From contig CAZWCX010000018.1 of the NCBI GenBank assembly GCA_964632945.1, forward strand, positions 1 through 64,000: a stretch of 64,000 nucleotides of DNA, given 5' to 3'. The stretch's first letter is position 1. Each line of letters opens with the position of its first letter. This DNA comes from CAZWCX01 sp964632945. GTDB lineage: Bacteria > Planctomycetota > MHYJ01 > WSZJ01 > CAZWCX01. The notes under the pieces are model-generated. The model was not told the origin of the DNA. It did no database searches and saw only the letters and a program-made list of their open reading frames with translations. Positions 37,571-46,745 of this stretch are shown in pieces. Position numbers and translations under genes: made by a program.

Positions 37571-38901
37571 CCGGCTGGTTGATCGCCCTCCTCGGTCTGC
37601 TCCTGCTCGCGTCCGGAGAGTACCTCTTCGTCGTGATCGGGATCGCCACCGCCTGCTGCGTCTGGTTCCTCGGGGATCAGATCATGCAGGGAATCGCCTC
37701 GGACGTGTTCAATTCGGTCAACAAGGAGGTGCTGCTCGCCATCCCGTTCTTCATCGTCGCCGGCGGCATCGTCACGAAAGGAAAGATCGCCCAGCGGTTG
37801 GTCGACCTCGCCAAGGCCATGATCGGCTGGATCCCCGGCGGCCTCGCTCTCACCGCCGTCCTGGCCTGCATGTTCTTCGCGGCGATTTCGGGATCGTCCC
37901 CCGTCACCCTGATCGCCATCGGTTCCATGCTGTTCCCCGCCATGGTCAAGGAAGGGTACTCGGAACGCTTCTCGATGGGAGTGCTTTCGACGGGGGGGAC
38001 GCTCGGGATCATCATCCCGCCGAGCATCCCCATGATCGTCTACTCGATCATGGTCTCCGACTCGTTGAAGCGATTGGAGGACCTCGGCGAGGAAGTCGGG
38101 GCGATGCACTCGGCGTCCGTGACGAACCTGTTCATCGCGGGGGTGATCCCCGGCCTTCTCCTGGGCGGCCTGCTCGCCGCCTACGCGATGCTCTACGGCA
38201 TTCGCAGCGGCGCGGGACGGATCCCCTTCAGCATGAAGGTCCTGGGTCGCGCGTTCTACCAGGGGATCTGGGCCCTCCTGCTGCCGGTCCTCATCCTCGG
38301 CGGAATCTACGGCGGATACTTCACGGCCACCGAGTCCGCGGCGGTCGCGGTGGTCTACGCGCTCTTCGTGGAACTCGTTTTCCACCGCGAACTGAAGATC
38401 AGGCAAATTCCGGATATCCTGGTCGAAGCGGCGGAGTTGATGGGCCAGTTGTTCCCCATCCTGGTTCTCGCCGCGGCATTCAACATGTTCCTCACCATGG
38501 AGGAGATCCCGCAGAGCGCGGCGGAGCGACTCTCCGAACTCGTCACGTCCAAGGTCGGGTTCCTGATCCTGGTGAACATCTTCCTGTTCATCGTCGGTTG
38601 CGTCATGGACATCATGTCCGCGATCCTCATCTTCGCGCCGCTGCTGGCGCCGATGATCGCGCGATTCGGGATCGACCCGGTCCACTTCGGGATCATCTTC
38701 ATCGTCAACCTGGAGATCGGGTACCTGACGCCGCCGATGGGGATCAATCTCTTCGTCGCGAGCGGCTTGTTCAAGAAGCCGATCACCGAAGTGATGCGGG
38801 CCATCCTGCCGTTCGTGGGCCTGCTCCTCCTCGGGTTGGGGCTGATCACCTACTTCCCGCAGATCTCGCTCTTCCTGGTGGACGTGATGATCAAGGACTA
38901 G
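37567..38901 (+). CDS. TRAP transporter large permease (DctM)
   Basis: The 444-residue product has the usual length and about 12 membrane segments of DctM. Typical signatures include IPFFIVAGGIVTKGKIAQRLVDLA, FFAAISGSSPVTLIAIGSML, MGVLSTGGTLGIIIPPSIPMIVYS, TATESAAVAVVYALF, and GIIFIVNLEIGYLTPPMGINLFVA near the end. It couples import to a sodium gradient. It starts inside the dctQ stop (ATGA) and ends just 2 nt before a long hairpin (38904-38945), which may terminate the operon or stabilise its 3' end. Confidence 0.94.
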   Translation: MTGWLIALLGLLLLASGEYLFVVIGIATACCVWFLGDQIMQGIASDVFNSVNKEVLLAIPFFIVAGGIVTKGKIAQRLVDLAKAMIGWIPGGLALTAVLACMFFAAISGSSPVTLIAIGSMLFPAMVKEGYSERFSMGVLSTGGTLGIIIPPSIPMIVYSIMVSDSLKRLEDLGEEVGAMHSASVTNLFIAGVIPGLLLGGLLAAYAMLYGIRSGAGRIPFSMKVLGRAFYQGIWALLLPVLILGGIYGGYFTATESAAVAVVYALFVELVFHRELKIRQIPDILVEAAELMGQLFPILVLAAAFNMFLTMEEIPQSAAERLSELVTSKVGFLILVNIFLFIVGCVMDIMSAILIFAPLLAPMIARFGIDPVHFGIIFIVNLEIGYLTPPMGINLFVASGLFKKPITEVMRAILPFVGLLLLGLGLITYFPQISLFLVDVMIKD

Positions 38902-38903
38902 CC

Positions 38904-38945
38904 GGATGATTCATGAGGCCGCGTCAGCGGCTTCGTGAAGAATCC
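38904..38945 (+). repeat. Hairpin repeat D directly after dctM
   Basis: Arms 38904-38922 and 38927-38945 pair at 17 of 19 positions (including two G-U) around the loop GTCA. The outer arm GGATGATTCA is shared with copies B and C. It lies 2 nt after the dctM stop. No T-tract follows. Confidence 0.75.
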
Positions 38946-39223
38946 GCCCGCGGGCTCCGGTCCGCGTCAGCAGCCGGGACCGCGGGGCGACCGGCGTGCG
39001 ACACACGGTGCCGCACGTTGGGCGAGGCAGTCCTGCCCCGGACGGCCTTCCTGGCCGGTCGGAACCGGATGGTTCACAAACAGCGAAGCGTTTGTAAGTC
39101 ATCCGGGCGAGCGAGGGGGTAGGAGTGCCCGCGGGGCGCCGTGCGGCGGGGACCCGGGGAGCACGTCCAGGCGGGCGCGCGCGCCTGCGCCCTTCCGCGG
39201 GCCGATTCGGGAAGGATCGGGCG
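38946..39223. other. Intergenic region between convergent genes, flanked by hairpin repeats
   Basis: Lies between dctM (with hairpin D) and the HMA-domain gene. It contains repeat copy B at 39013-39106. The stretch between the two hairpins shows no further recognisable feature. Confidence 0.5.
39013..39106 (+). repeat. Dispersed hairpin repeat, copy B
   Basis: Its first 60 or so bases match copy A (13391-13486, minus). They are followed by a hairpin at 39065-39106, with outer arms CCGGATG / CATCCGG and inner arms CAAAC / GTTTG around AGCGAAGC. Where copy A has GAACC / GGTTC, copy B has CAAAC / GTTTG: compensatory change that preserves pairing. Confidence 0.75.
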
Positions 39224-39490
39224 TCATCCGCGCAAGATCTTGAATCCCGCCTGCAGCACGGCCTGACGGACCATGCCCAGGATCTGGTCGTCCTCCTGCG
39301 CCAGGGTGACGATCACACTGCGGTCGAGATGGGAAGCCTGGACGGTACGCACGCCGGCAACCCGGGCAACCACCTTCTCGATGGTCGACTCGCAGCCGTG
39401 ACAGGTCATGCCGTCCACGGCGAACCGGTGGACCTTCTCGGTGTCCATGCGCCACTCCAGCAAGGGTTCCGAAGGGCCCTCCACGCCCAT
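39224..39490 (-). CDS. HMA heavy-metal-associated domain protein
   Basis: The 88-residue product is a single HMA domain with the metal motif GMTCHGCE (CxxC) followed by STIEKVVARVAGV, as in CopZ-type copper chaperones. A tail LRQAVLQAGF-type helix closes the fold. It likely binds Cu(I) or another soft metal in the cytoplasm. The ATG at 39490 was chosen because GGAGGGAG lies 9 nt upstream; ATG 39508 and 39448 are alternatives. No P-type ATPase is adjacent. Confidence 0.85.
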   Translation of the reverse strand: MGVEGPSEPLLEWRMDTEKVHRFAVDGMTCHGCESTIEKVVARVAGVRTVQASHLDRSVIVTLAQEDDQILGMVRQAVLQAGFKILRG

Positions 39491-39693
39491 ACCGGAATCT
39501 CCCTCCATTGTATCCCGGACCGAATCGCGGTCAAGCGTCCGAGAACGCCCCGAATCCGGATGCCCATCCCCGCCGGAAACCTCGGGAATTCGCCTCACAT
39601 GCGATTCGGGCGATCCCGGAGGGCCACCCGAGGAACCATGGGGCGAGCGGACTTCGGTCCGGGACTTTTCCTTCCCGGCTGACCACAGAACCC

Positions 39694-39722
39694 TTGCGCA
39701 GCCTGCAAGAAGAACTTAGAAT
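39694..39722 (+). promoter_or_regulatory. Candidate promoter of the 39780 gene
   Basis: TTGCGC (39694-39699), 17-nt spacer, TAGAAT (39717-39722), 58 nt before the start. The -10 matches five of six positions; the -35 is weak. Confidence 0.45.
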
Positions 39723-39779
39723 CGGGCATTGAGCAGTTCTCGAATCTGACTTTGTCATGCCCATTCACGGAGAGTCTCG

Positions 39780-40265
39780 ATGAAACTTTCCACACTGGCG
39801 AAGCAACTCCAGAAACTTGACGCCAAGGAGGCGGAAGCGATCATTCGTGACGTCACGGCCAAGGTCGAGGGTCAACAGAAGCTCAAACAGCTGACCCAGC
39901 AGCGCCAGAAGCTGGTCAAGGCGCTCACCGCCCTCGACATCGAAATCGCGAGGCTCGAAGGACGATCCGGGAAGGTGAATACGAACCGCTACAACCGGAT
40001 CGGCCGGGTTCGTGACCGTTCGCAACCGACCATCGTCGAGCGGGCGATCAGCGTCCTCAGCGACAAGGCCAATGGCATGCGCATCACCGAGCTCGCCAAG
40101 GCAATCCGCACCGCCGGTCACAAGACGTTGAGCAAGCCGCGCACGTTCGTGACCGCCGTGTACCTGGCGATCAAGCGGGACCCTCGTTTCCGTCGCCTGA
40201 GCAAGGGCGTCTACGCCCTCCGCGCGAACGTCGTCAAGACGGTGTCGAAGGACGCGGGAAAGTAG
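39780..40265 (+). CDS. Coiled-coil plus winged-helix (HARE-HTH-like) protein
   Basis: The 161-residue product has an N-terminal coiled coil (about 5-62: KLKQLTQQRQKLVKALTALDIEIARLEG). A short basic linker follows, then a winged helix-turn-helix (about 83-150: IVERAISVLSDKANGMRITELAKAIR...YLAIKRDPRFRRLSKGVYALR) resembling HARE-HTH domains. Such domains are thought to bind DNA or recruit factors to it. It is less GC-rich than its neighbours by inspection, which could indicate different origin or simply high Lys/Gln content. No adjacent target gene suggests its regulon. Confidence 0.78.
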   Translation: MKLSTLAKQLQKLDAKEAEAIIRDVTAKVEGQQKLKQLTQQRQKLVKALTALDIEIARLEGRSGKVNTNRYNRIGRVRDRSQPTIVERAISVLSDKANGMRITELAKAIRTAGHKTLSKPRTFVTAVYLAIKRDPRFRRLSKGVYALRANVVKTVSKDAGK

Positions 40266-40674
40266 AGGGGCAAGTGGCAAAGTCGGGGGGCGCGGGCTCG
40301 TGGGTCCGCGCCTCCCCGAGTCACCCCACCCGCTTCCAGCCTCGGCCCTGCATTCTCGCGGGGGGCGGCGATTCGCTGCGGGTTCACGACTGAGATGAGG
40401 CCGGGCGGGGACGATAGGGCGGGAACCGAAAAAAAGTTGTCCCCCCGTCGCTCAAAGCAATCTCGGTACCTCAGACCGATGCCTGGCCATGTGACCAGAA
40501 GGCTTACGTGCCAGCCTTGACCGATGGGGGGACGGAACCCGGTTGAATATTCTTGAACCCCCCTCAATCCGTGAGTAATTCTATCACGTTCCGATCCCCC
40601 GTCAACCCGTTTCCCGATCGGGACGTCCAGATTCGCGCGATTCGTTCCGACCCGCCCCCCGCAGAGGAGGATTT
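40266..40674. other. Intergenic region with hairpins
   Basis: 409 nt. Contains the hairpin at 40285-40317. Around 40407-40446 there is a stretch bounded by GGGGAC and GTCCCC, with an A7 run inside. No open frame or transposase remnant could be supported. Confidence 0.45.
40285..40317 (+). terminator. GC-rich hairpin after the HTH gene, terminator-like
   Basis: Arms 40285-40295 and 40306-40317 can form about 11 pairs around a 10-nt loop, 20 nt after the stop. There is no T-tract, so factor-independent termination is uncertain. Confidence 0.4.
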
Positions 40675-41400
40675 ATGCGCTTGATCGCTTGGGTAATCGT
40701 GGTGGCCGCCGGTTTCGGGGCCGCCACTCCCGTCCTCGCCCAGGATGACCCCGGGGCCGGAGAGGTCGATCGCCTGCGCCGGCGAATCCTCGAGCGCGTC
40801 GACTCCATTCTGAAACGGGAGATCGAACAGATCCGCGCGGAAATCGCGGCGCTGATCGACCAGGAACTCGGCATCGGCAAGGCCGCGGCATCGACCCCCA
40901 CCCCCGTTCACCCCCCGAAGCTCGACCCCATTCGGCCCCCCGCCCATCGGGATCCGGCTGCGGGACCCGTCCGCCCGCCCGCGGAAACCGACCCGGCGCG
41001 CCCGCCCCGGCCGACTGCCGCGGAGGACATTGACGACATTGACCTCACTCCTCCCGACCTCACCCGCCAACTTTCCGAGTCGAGCCGTCTCTTCGAAAAG
41101 GCCATGGAAGCCCACATGAACGGTCGTTACGACGAATCGATCTCCGGATTCAAGAAGATCGCCGAATCCGCGCCGGAAGGGGACCAACAGGCCACCGCGC
41201 TGTACAACGTCGCTTGCGGCTACGCGCTCAAGGGGGACAAGGCCCGCGCGCTGCGCTGGCTCCGCAAGTCGATCGAGGCCGGCTTCTCCGACGCCGGGCA
41301 CATCGAGCAGGACGCCGACTTCGAGTCGCTCCGCGGAATGCCCGAGTTTCGCGAGCTGGTGGAATTTGCGCGGTCATCGGATGAGCCGGACGGGGAGTAG
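40675..41400 (+). CDS. Exported TPR protein
   Basis: The 241-residue product has a signal peptide (MRLIAWVIVVAAGFGAATPVLA-Q). A helical, charged segment follows (about 30-65: EVDRLRRRILERVDSILKRE), then a long Pro-rich linker (about 75-120) and TPR-like helices (LFEKAMEAHMNGRYDESISGF; ATALYNVACGYALKGDKARALRWL). The C-terminal part matches 'TPR_NGR / DUF' end-repeats seen after many Planctomycete TPR proteins. GGAGGATTT precedes the ATG. It likely mediates protein contacts in the periplasm; no enzymatic domain. Confidence 0.8.
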   Translation: MRLIAWVIVVAAGFGAATPVLAQDDPGAGEVDRLRRRILERVDSILKREIEQIRAEIAALIDQELGIGKAAASTPTPVHPPKLDPIRPPAHRDPAAGPVRPPAETDPARPPRPTAAEDIDDIDLTPPDLTRQLSESSRLFEKAMEAHMNGRYDESISGFKKIAESAPEGDQQATALYNVACGYALKGDKARALRWLRKSIEAGFSDAGHIEQDADFESLRGMPEFRELVEFARSSDEPDGE

Positions 41401-41739
41401 CGCCCCTCGCGCGGCTGCGGTGGCCGGGGTAGGCGGCCGATTCCGCGTCCGGGGTACGAGGGTCCCGCCGGGCGGGGGGCACCCCCGGGCGGGCCCCGGC
41501 ATCCGCCGGTCTCCGGGCGATTCCATGGCCACCGGAACACCGGCATCCGCCGGGAACGCGCGGCCAGAGGAAGCCCGCGGCCAGAGGGAGCCCGCGGTCA
41601 CAGGGAGCCCGCGGTCACAGGGAGCCCGCGGTCACAGGGAGCCCGCGGTCTGGAGCGCTCCGGCGGTGGGTGCGGGGGGGGGCGTGCGCGCGCCTGCAGA
41701 TCGACCCTCCCGGGACCTCGGTCCAGGCGCGGGACGGAG
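41401..41739. other. Intergenic region between convergent genes
   Basis: 339 nt, holding the 17-bp tandem repeat at 41564-41648. Otherwise nothing recognisable. Confidence 0.5.
41564..41648 (+). repeat. Five tandem copies of a 17-bp unit
   Basis: Five head-to-tail copies with consensus TCACAGGGAGCCCGCGG. The first two differ (CCAGAGGAAG..., CCAGAGGGAG...) and the last three are identical. It lies between convergent genes and is a likely variable-number repeat. Confidence 0.85.
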
Positions 41740-43251
41740 TCAGTCGCCGATCCGGGACATCAGCACCTCCAGCATGTGCTGCTTCCCCTCGAAGTCCCGG
41801 TGGTAGAGCACCAGATCGCTCACCCCGTCGCCGTTCAAGTCGGCCACCGTCGGCTGGCTCGAGGAATAGGCCGCGGTGTCGATGGTGGGGATCCGCAAGT
41901 CCACGTCCTCGGTGAACACCCCCTCCGGCGTGCCGAAGTGGACGGACAGTTCCTGCATGCCGCTCTTGAACAGCATGTCGCGGCGGCCGTCCCGGTTGAA
42001 ATCGCCCGTGAAATTGAGCAAGTAGGGAGTTTCGATCTTCAACATCTGGTGGCTCGCCGAGAGGATCAGCGGGACTTCGATCCGGCGCGTGTAGTCGGGG
42101 CTTTCCCCGTATCGGCCGTCCGCGCGATTCAGGTAGGCCACGATGTCGACGTCGATCGTCTTCGTGATCAGGATCTGCAGTCCGCCCCAGAAGCCCACTT
42201 TCTCCATTTTGGCGAGAATCAGGTCTTTTCGGCCGTCCCCGTTCACATCCTGAAGGATGTGGGCGAGGGTCCAGCCGTCGAACCGCAGTACCTGATCCGG
42301 GCTCGTGAAAACCTGCACGCCGGCCTTCCCCAGAAAGAGCGCGGTGACCCCCTTGCTCGGAAAGGTCGCGAGCGCGTCCACGAATCCGTCGCGGTTGATG
42401 TCATCGATCTTCGGCGGAACCTCGTAGCTGAAGTATCGCCGTGCCGACCGCTTCTTTGCGCCGATCGCGTTGATGGAAACCGTCATCGACGGTGTGGCGT
42501 CGTACCGGCCGGAAGCATCCTGTACGTAGACGTCGAAGTCGTAATGCCCTTCCAGGAGGAGGTCGAGCCGCCCGTCCGCGTTCACGTCCCCGAAATGAAA
42601 CCCCGGCAGCGTGAACACGGTTTGCATGCGGTCCTGGATCGAGCGACCTTCGGGCGTGACCAGGGTTCCCACGTCCGCGCGCATCTGCTGGGACAGCACG
42701 AACCCCTCCGGTTCCGCCGCAAAGACCAGGAAACCATCTTCGGCCGGTAGCACGAGATCCTGGTCGCCATCCCCCTCCATGTCGAACAGCAGGGGAGCGC
42801 GGGCCGGATGGGCGGTACAGGTACCGCGAAACACGGTGGGGAACTCCAGCCACCGATTGGGCACGGCAAAGGACCCGCCCCGGTACTCATGCCATTCGAC
42901 GCCGTCCGGGAGGACGCCGACGACGCCCGTCTCCCCGCCCTTGGCGCGGGCGCCGACGTCGAACAAGAACGTGCCGGCGGGTAGGGTCAGTTTCGCCTTG
43001 GGGGTCGGATCGATGCCCAGTTTCGGGTCTTGCAGGTAGACCTCGATCGACCGCCCGTTCTGGACCACCAGGTCGGGCAATCCGTCGCGATTCATGTCGA
43101 AGGCCGTGAGGTAGCGGACCGGGCCCTCCACGTACAGGCGGAGGTTCAGGAAGCGGACGTTTCGGGCGGTCACGGAATCGGGATTTCCCGCGGAAATCCC
43201 GGAACCCCAGGCCAGGACGAGCGTCCAAAGGAGGATCGCGGTCGCGCGCAC
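41740..43251 (-). CDS. Exported FG-GAP / VCBS seven-repeat beta-propeller
   Basis: The product (503 residues from GTG 43251) has a signal peptide (ATAILLWTLVLAWGSGISAG). Seven calcium-binding FG-GAP motifs follow: DMNRDGLPDL, DMEGDGDQDL, DVNADGRLDL, DINRDGFVDA, DVNGDGRKDL, DFNRDGRRDM and DLNGDGVSDL. This is what a seven-bladed integrin-like propeller needs. Two starts compete: ATG 43257 has GGAGG only 2 nt upstream, too close, while GTG 43251 has it 8 nt upstream, so GTG is preferred. A strong candidate promoter lies at 43346-43318. Function: surface binding or structural, no catalytic motif. Confidence 0.88.
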   Translation of the reverse strand: MRATAILLWTLVLAWGSGISAGNPDSVTARNVRFLNLRLYVEGPVRYLTAFDMNRDGLPDLVVQNGRSIEVYLQDPKLGIDPTPKAKLTLPAGTFLFDVGARAKGGETGVVGVLPDGVEWHEYRGGSFAVPNRWLEFPTVFRGTCTAHPARAPLLFDMEGDGDQDLVLPAEDGFLVFAAEPEGFVLSQQMRADVGTLVTPEGRSIQDRMQTVFTLPGFHFGDVNADGRLDLLLEGHYDFDVYVQDASGRYDATPSMTVSINAIGAKKRSARRYFSYEVPPKIDDINRDGFVDALATFPSKGVTALFLGKAGVQVFTSPDQVLRFDGWTLAHILQDVNGDGRKDLILAKMEKVGFWGGLQILITKTIDVDIVAYLNRADGRYGESPDYTRRIEVPLILSASHQMLKIETPYLLNFTGDFNRDGRRDMLFKSGMQELSVHFGTPEGVFTEDVDLRIPTIDTAAYSSSQPTVADLNGDGVSDLVLYHRDFEGKQHMLEVLMSRIGD

Positions 43252-43317
43252 GGGCATTTCCTCCGCCGTGAGGGAGCGGAAATCGAGGCGTCGCCGGCGA
43301 GGCAGCGAAGGCTGCGC

Positions 43318-43346
43318 ATGCTAACACGCTCGATCCGACCGGTCAA
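43318..43346 (-). promoter_or_regulatory. Candidate promoter of the FG-GAP gene
   Basis: Minus strand: TTGACC (43346-43341), 17-nt spacer, TAGCAT (43323-43318), 67 nt before the GTG start. Confidence 0.55.
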
Positions 43347-43473
43347 CTCCGCAGAAAGAATTTGATTTCGCCGGGACTACCGAGTACACCGTTTGGTATC
43401 CTACCGATCGCTCTTCGGCACGAGCCCGGCGAGAGTTGCATCCCCATTCCCCACATTTGCAGGAGCGGTGCCC

Positions 43474-45117
43474 ATGACGAGCAGAGTCCGGTGGCTGTCG
43501 ATTCTTGCGCTCGCTCACTTCTTGGTCCCGTGCGCTCTCTATGCGCAGGCACCGCACGTCGACAAGAAAGTCGGATTCCAGATGAGGCCGCCGCAGGGGT
43601 GGGGGCAGATTCCCGTCAAGGTCGAGGAAAAGTGGATCGTCGCCAAGTGGCAGTCGGACAAGAAGTACGAGGGCAAGGAAGCCGGCATCCCCCCGCACGT
43701 GCCGTTGATGCGCGTCATCGTCTTCGAAAAGGCGAAGAAGGAAGTCACCTCCGAGGGGGGGGGGATCGAAGTGAAAGAAGGGGCTTCCGTCAGCATCGGT
43801 CTGGAAGCCCCCTACCTGGACTACAAGGACTATCTCAAGCGCAACTTCTCGGACGGTGGCTTCTTCATCAGCGCGGAGGAGCAGGGCACGAGCGGCGGCG
43901 CTCCCGTGACCATGATCGAGGTCAAGGTGGAGAAGCTCACGTACACGGGCAAGAAGCGGATCCTGGCCTGGGTCTTCAAGGCCGACTTCGGGGAGATCGC
44001 CGTCGAAGTCGACTCGCTCGAGGACAAGTATGACAAGCTCAAGCCGATCTACCTCGGCGCTCTCAAGACGTTCAAGCTGATCCCGCGGGATCCCACCCTC
44101 CAGAGCGGCGACGAGATCGATACCGGCGCCAAGGTCAAGATCACGGACGGCAAGGAGGAGACCCCGGAAGAGCAGAAGAAGCGGCGCATGGAGTCGCAGG
44201 AGAAGGTCTTCAAGAAGGCGATCGCGGACCTGCCCAAGGACTGGACTCACAAGCGGACCGCGCACTATCTGATTCTGATCCACTCCAAGCCGCAGTTCGC
44301 AGACAAGGTCGCCGCCCACGCCGAGGCGGTTCGCGACTGGCTCGACAAGAATTTCGGCGACGTCGGCAAGGGCTACGTGCAGCACGGCATCATCCGCATC
44401 TGCAAGGACACGGACGAGGAAAACGCGTTCCGCAAGTCCTCCGGAGACAGCTACTCGTCGGAAAACCGCGAGGCGGTGCTCAGCGCCGATTCGAGCTCCG
44501 GCAAGGCCTACGAGTTCGAGTACCTGGGCAAGGCGCTCCTGCAGCAGTACTTCCACGACAAGAACGAGATGCTCTATCGCAGCATGCCTCCCTGGCTGGA
44601 GATCGGCCTTTCGGAGTACCTGGGCACGGCCCAGCTGAAGGGCCGCTCGCTGGTCTTCGAGCCGGATCAGAACGAGATGGTGCGGATGCGCGACGGGCGT
44701 CGCGGCGACAAGTTCCTGCCGGTGAAGGAGCTGTTCTCGGTCACGGGGAAGGATCTCTGGACCGGGGAGAACGGGATGTACATCTACGCCCAGTGCACCT
44801 CGATGGTCCGATTCATTCTCGGCCCCGGGGCGCGTCAGAAGAAAACGGCCGGACTGGTCCGCAACTACATCGCGGATCTGCTCGCCGTCGTCGAGGCGGA
44901 AGAAGCCAAGGAGAAAGAAGAGCGAAAGAAGAAGGAAGGCGCCGGCGGCCCGAAGACCGAAGAGGAAGAGGAAGCCGAATTCCGCAAGCGCCGCGCCGAG
45001 TCCTGGGACAAGAAGGAAAAGGATCTGCTCGGCAACGTCTTCCAGAAGTCCTTCGGCGAGTGGTCCGACGGGGACTGGAACGCCTTGCAGAGCGCGTGGG
45101 AGAAGACGAGCAAGTAG
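43474..45117 (+). CDS. Exported peptidase MA-like protein lacking the zinc motif
   Basis: The 547-residue product has a signal peptide (WLSILALAHFLVPCALYAQ). A beta-rich N-terminal domain (about 30-215) follows, then a helical region with the order of a peptidase MA/DUF1570 domain. 'MPPWLEIGLSEYLGTAQ' corresponds to the 'WLNEGLAEYY' block. The expected HExxH helix, however, reads LGKALLQQYFH, with both zinc ligands missing. It is probably a pseudoenzyme. A Glu/Lys-rich stretch (about 485-510: KEKEERKKKEGAGGPKTEEE) precedes the C-terminus. AGGAG lies 8 nt before the ATG at 43474. The active-looking paralogue starts 23 nt downstream, so the pair may work together. Confidence 0.82.
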   Translation: MTSRVRWLSILALAHFLVPCALYAQAPHVDKKVGFQMRPPQGWGQIPVKVEEKWIVAKWQSDKKYEGKEAGIPPHVPLMRVIVFEKAKKEVTSEGGGIEVKEGASVSIGLEAPYLDYKDYLKRNFSDGGFFISAEEQGTSGGAPVTMIEVKVEKLTYTGKKRILAWVFKADFGEIAVEVDSLEDKYDKLKPIYLGALKTFKLIPRDPTLQSGDEIDTGAKVKITDGKEETPEEQKKRRMESQEKVFKKAIADLPKDWTHKRTAHYLILIHSKPQFADKVAAHAEAVRDWLDKNFGDVGKGYVQHGIIRICKDTDEENAFRKSSGDSYSSENREAVLSADSSSGKAYEFEYLGKALLQQYFHDKNEMLYRSMPPWLEIGLSEYLGTAQLKGRSLVFEPDQNEMVRMRDGRRGDKFLPVKELFSVTGKDLWTGENGMYIYAQCTSMVRFILGPGARQKKTAGLVRNYIADLLAVVEAEEAKEKEERKKKEGAGGPKTEEEEEAEFRKRRAESWDKKEKDLLGNVFQKSFGEWSDGDWNALQSAWEKTSK

Positions 45118-45140
45118 GGCGTGCGGGGAGGGGTGTATCG

Positions 45141-46667
45141 ATGATCGATCGAATCCGAGGGGGGCTGCCGATCCTGGTGTGCGCCCTGGCGGGTCTGGTT
45201 CCCGCGACGGCGGCCGCCGACTCCATCCATTTCAAGGACGGACGCTTCTTCGAGGTCACCAAGATCGAGGAGACTGAGAAGGGGTACAAGCTCATCTACG
45301 ACCACGGCGAGGTCCATGTCCGCAAGGAATTGGTCAACACCGTCCTGATCCTCGACTCCACCGGCAGCTACGTGCCGAAGAACGACGAGGAGAAGGCTCA
45401 GGTGGAGAAGGGCCTGGTCCCGTTCGAGGGCAAGTGGGTGCCCAAGGCGGAGCGGGACAAGAAGCTCAAGGAGAAGGCGGACAAGGCGCGGAAAGAGATG
45501 GAGGAGGCGCGCAAACATCAGGAGTGGCGCGACCGGTACCTCAAGGAAACCAAGCACTTCAAGTTCGAGTACACGATCCCGCCCGCCAAGGCCCAGGAGT
45601 ACCAGGAACTCATGGAGGTGTATTTCGACACCTTCATGAAAAAGTGGAAGATCAAAGTCGATGCCAAAGCCCCGAAGGCGCCGGTCTGCTTCTACCACGA
45701 CGAAGAGTACTACTACCAGGTGAGCGGCGCGCCGCGAGGGGCGATCGGCTATTTCCGCTTCGTCGATCCGATCGAGCTCAATTTCTACTACGACCGGAAC
45801 GATGAACGGCTCACGCTCGACGTCATGTTCCACGAAACCAATCACTACCTGACCTACCTGATCAACCCCAAGTTCAACTATCCCCCGTGGATCAACGAAT
45901 CCCTCGCCGAGTACTACGGCGCGAGCCAGTGGGATCCGGTCAAGAAGTCGATGTCCGTCGGCCACATCCAGGAAGGCCGACTCGTCGTCCTGCAGGATGC
46001 GATCGCCGGAGAGGAGTGGCAGGGCCTGGAAGACATGATGAAGATGCCCGACTTCAGCGCCCTCCACTACGCCTGGGGCTGGTCCTTCGTCCACATGCTG
46101 ATGGAGAGCAAGAAGTATAGCCAGCCGTTCCAGAACTTCTACATCGCCCTGTCGACCGCAAAGGACGTGAAGAGGGTGCCCTATCAGGGGGACATGGTCC
46201 AATGCGAGCCCGACGAGGTGATCAAGCAGTTCAAGAAGTACCTCAAGGTCACCGACCTCAAGGCCCTCGAGAAGGAGTGGCACGAGTACGTCAAGGGGCT
46301 GAAACTGGAGACGCATCGCGGCTATGAAGACGCGGCGTCCTGGGCCGATCGCTGGGCCATGCCCATCAAGGCCACGCGTTACTACAAGACGGCGATCGAG
46401 AAGGGGACGCAGAACCCGATCACCTACGACAACTTCGGCGATCTACTGTACCGCCAGGGCAAACACGACGAAGCCATCCCGATGTACGAGAAGGCGATCG
46501 ATCTCGATCCCATGAACCCCTATTTCTACATGCACCTGGGACACGCCTGGGTGGCGAAAGGAGACAAGGAGAAGGGGGAGAAGCTCAAGAAGCTGGCGAT
46601 CGACCTCGACCCCAACGACGCCTGGCTGCAATTCCTGGCCACCTCCATCCGCTTCGTGGGGAAGTAA
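45141..46667 (+). CDS. Exported DUF1570-like metallopeptidase with TPR repeats
   Basis: The 508-residue product has a signal peptide (GLPILVCALAGLVPATAAA) and a short SH3-like domain (DSIHFKDGRFFEVTKI). A coiled coil rich in Lys/Glu (about 95-135) leads to a gluzincin domain with HETNH (H231, E232, H235) and the following WINESLAEYYG block (possible third ligand Glu). TPR repeats close the chain (about 420-495: NFGDLLYRQGKHDEAIPMYEKAIDLDPMNP; AIDLDPND). Unlike the preceding gene, the zinc motif is intact. The gene lies 23 nt after it and is almost surely cotranscribed. Substrate unknown. Confidence 0.87.
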   Translation: MIDRIRGGLPILVCALAGLVPATAAADSIHFKDGRFFEVTKIEETEKGYKLIYDHGEVHVRKELVNTVLILDSTGSYVPKNDEEKAQVEKGLVPFEGKWVPKAERDKKLKEKADKARKEMEEARKHQEWRDRYLKETKHFKFEYTIPPAKAQEYQELMEVYFDTFMKKWKIKVDAKAPKAPVCFYHDEEYYYQVSGAPRGAIGYFRFVDPIELNFYYDRNDERLTLDVMFHETNHYLTYLINPKFNYPPWINESLAEYYGASQWDPVKKSMSVGHIQEGRLVVLQDAIAGEEWQGLEDMMKMPDFSALHYAWGWSFVHMLMESKKYSQPFQNFYIALSTAKDVKRVPYQGDMVQCEPDEVIKQFKKYLKVTDLKALEKEWHEYVKGLKLETHRGYEDAASWADRWAMPIKATRYYKTAIEKGTQNPITYDNFGDLLYRQGKHDEAIPMYEKAIDLDPMNPYFYMHLGHAWVAKGDKEKGEKLKKLAIDLDPNDAWLQFLATSIRFVGK

Positions 46668-46745
46668 CGACGCGGACGGACAGGGTTCCGAGGGACCCCC
46701 GACGGGATTCTGCCGGGGGCATCTCCCGTCCGAAGCGAGAGCATT

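Noticed and set aside
40407..40446. Insertion-sequence remnant bounded by GGGGAC/GTCCCC
   Set aside because: Only six-base ends, no transposase fragment and no target duplication.
41564..41648. CRISPR array
   Set aside because: Units are 17 bp and directly adjacent without spacers; no cas genes.
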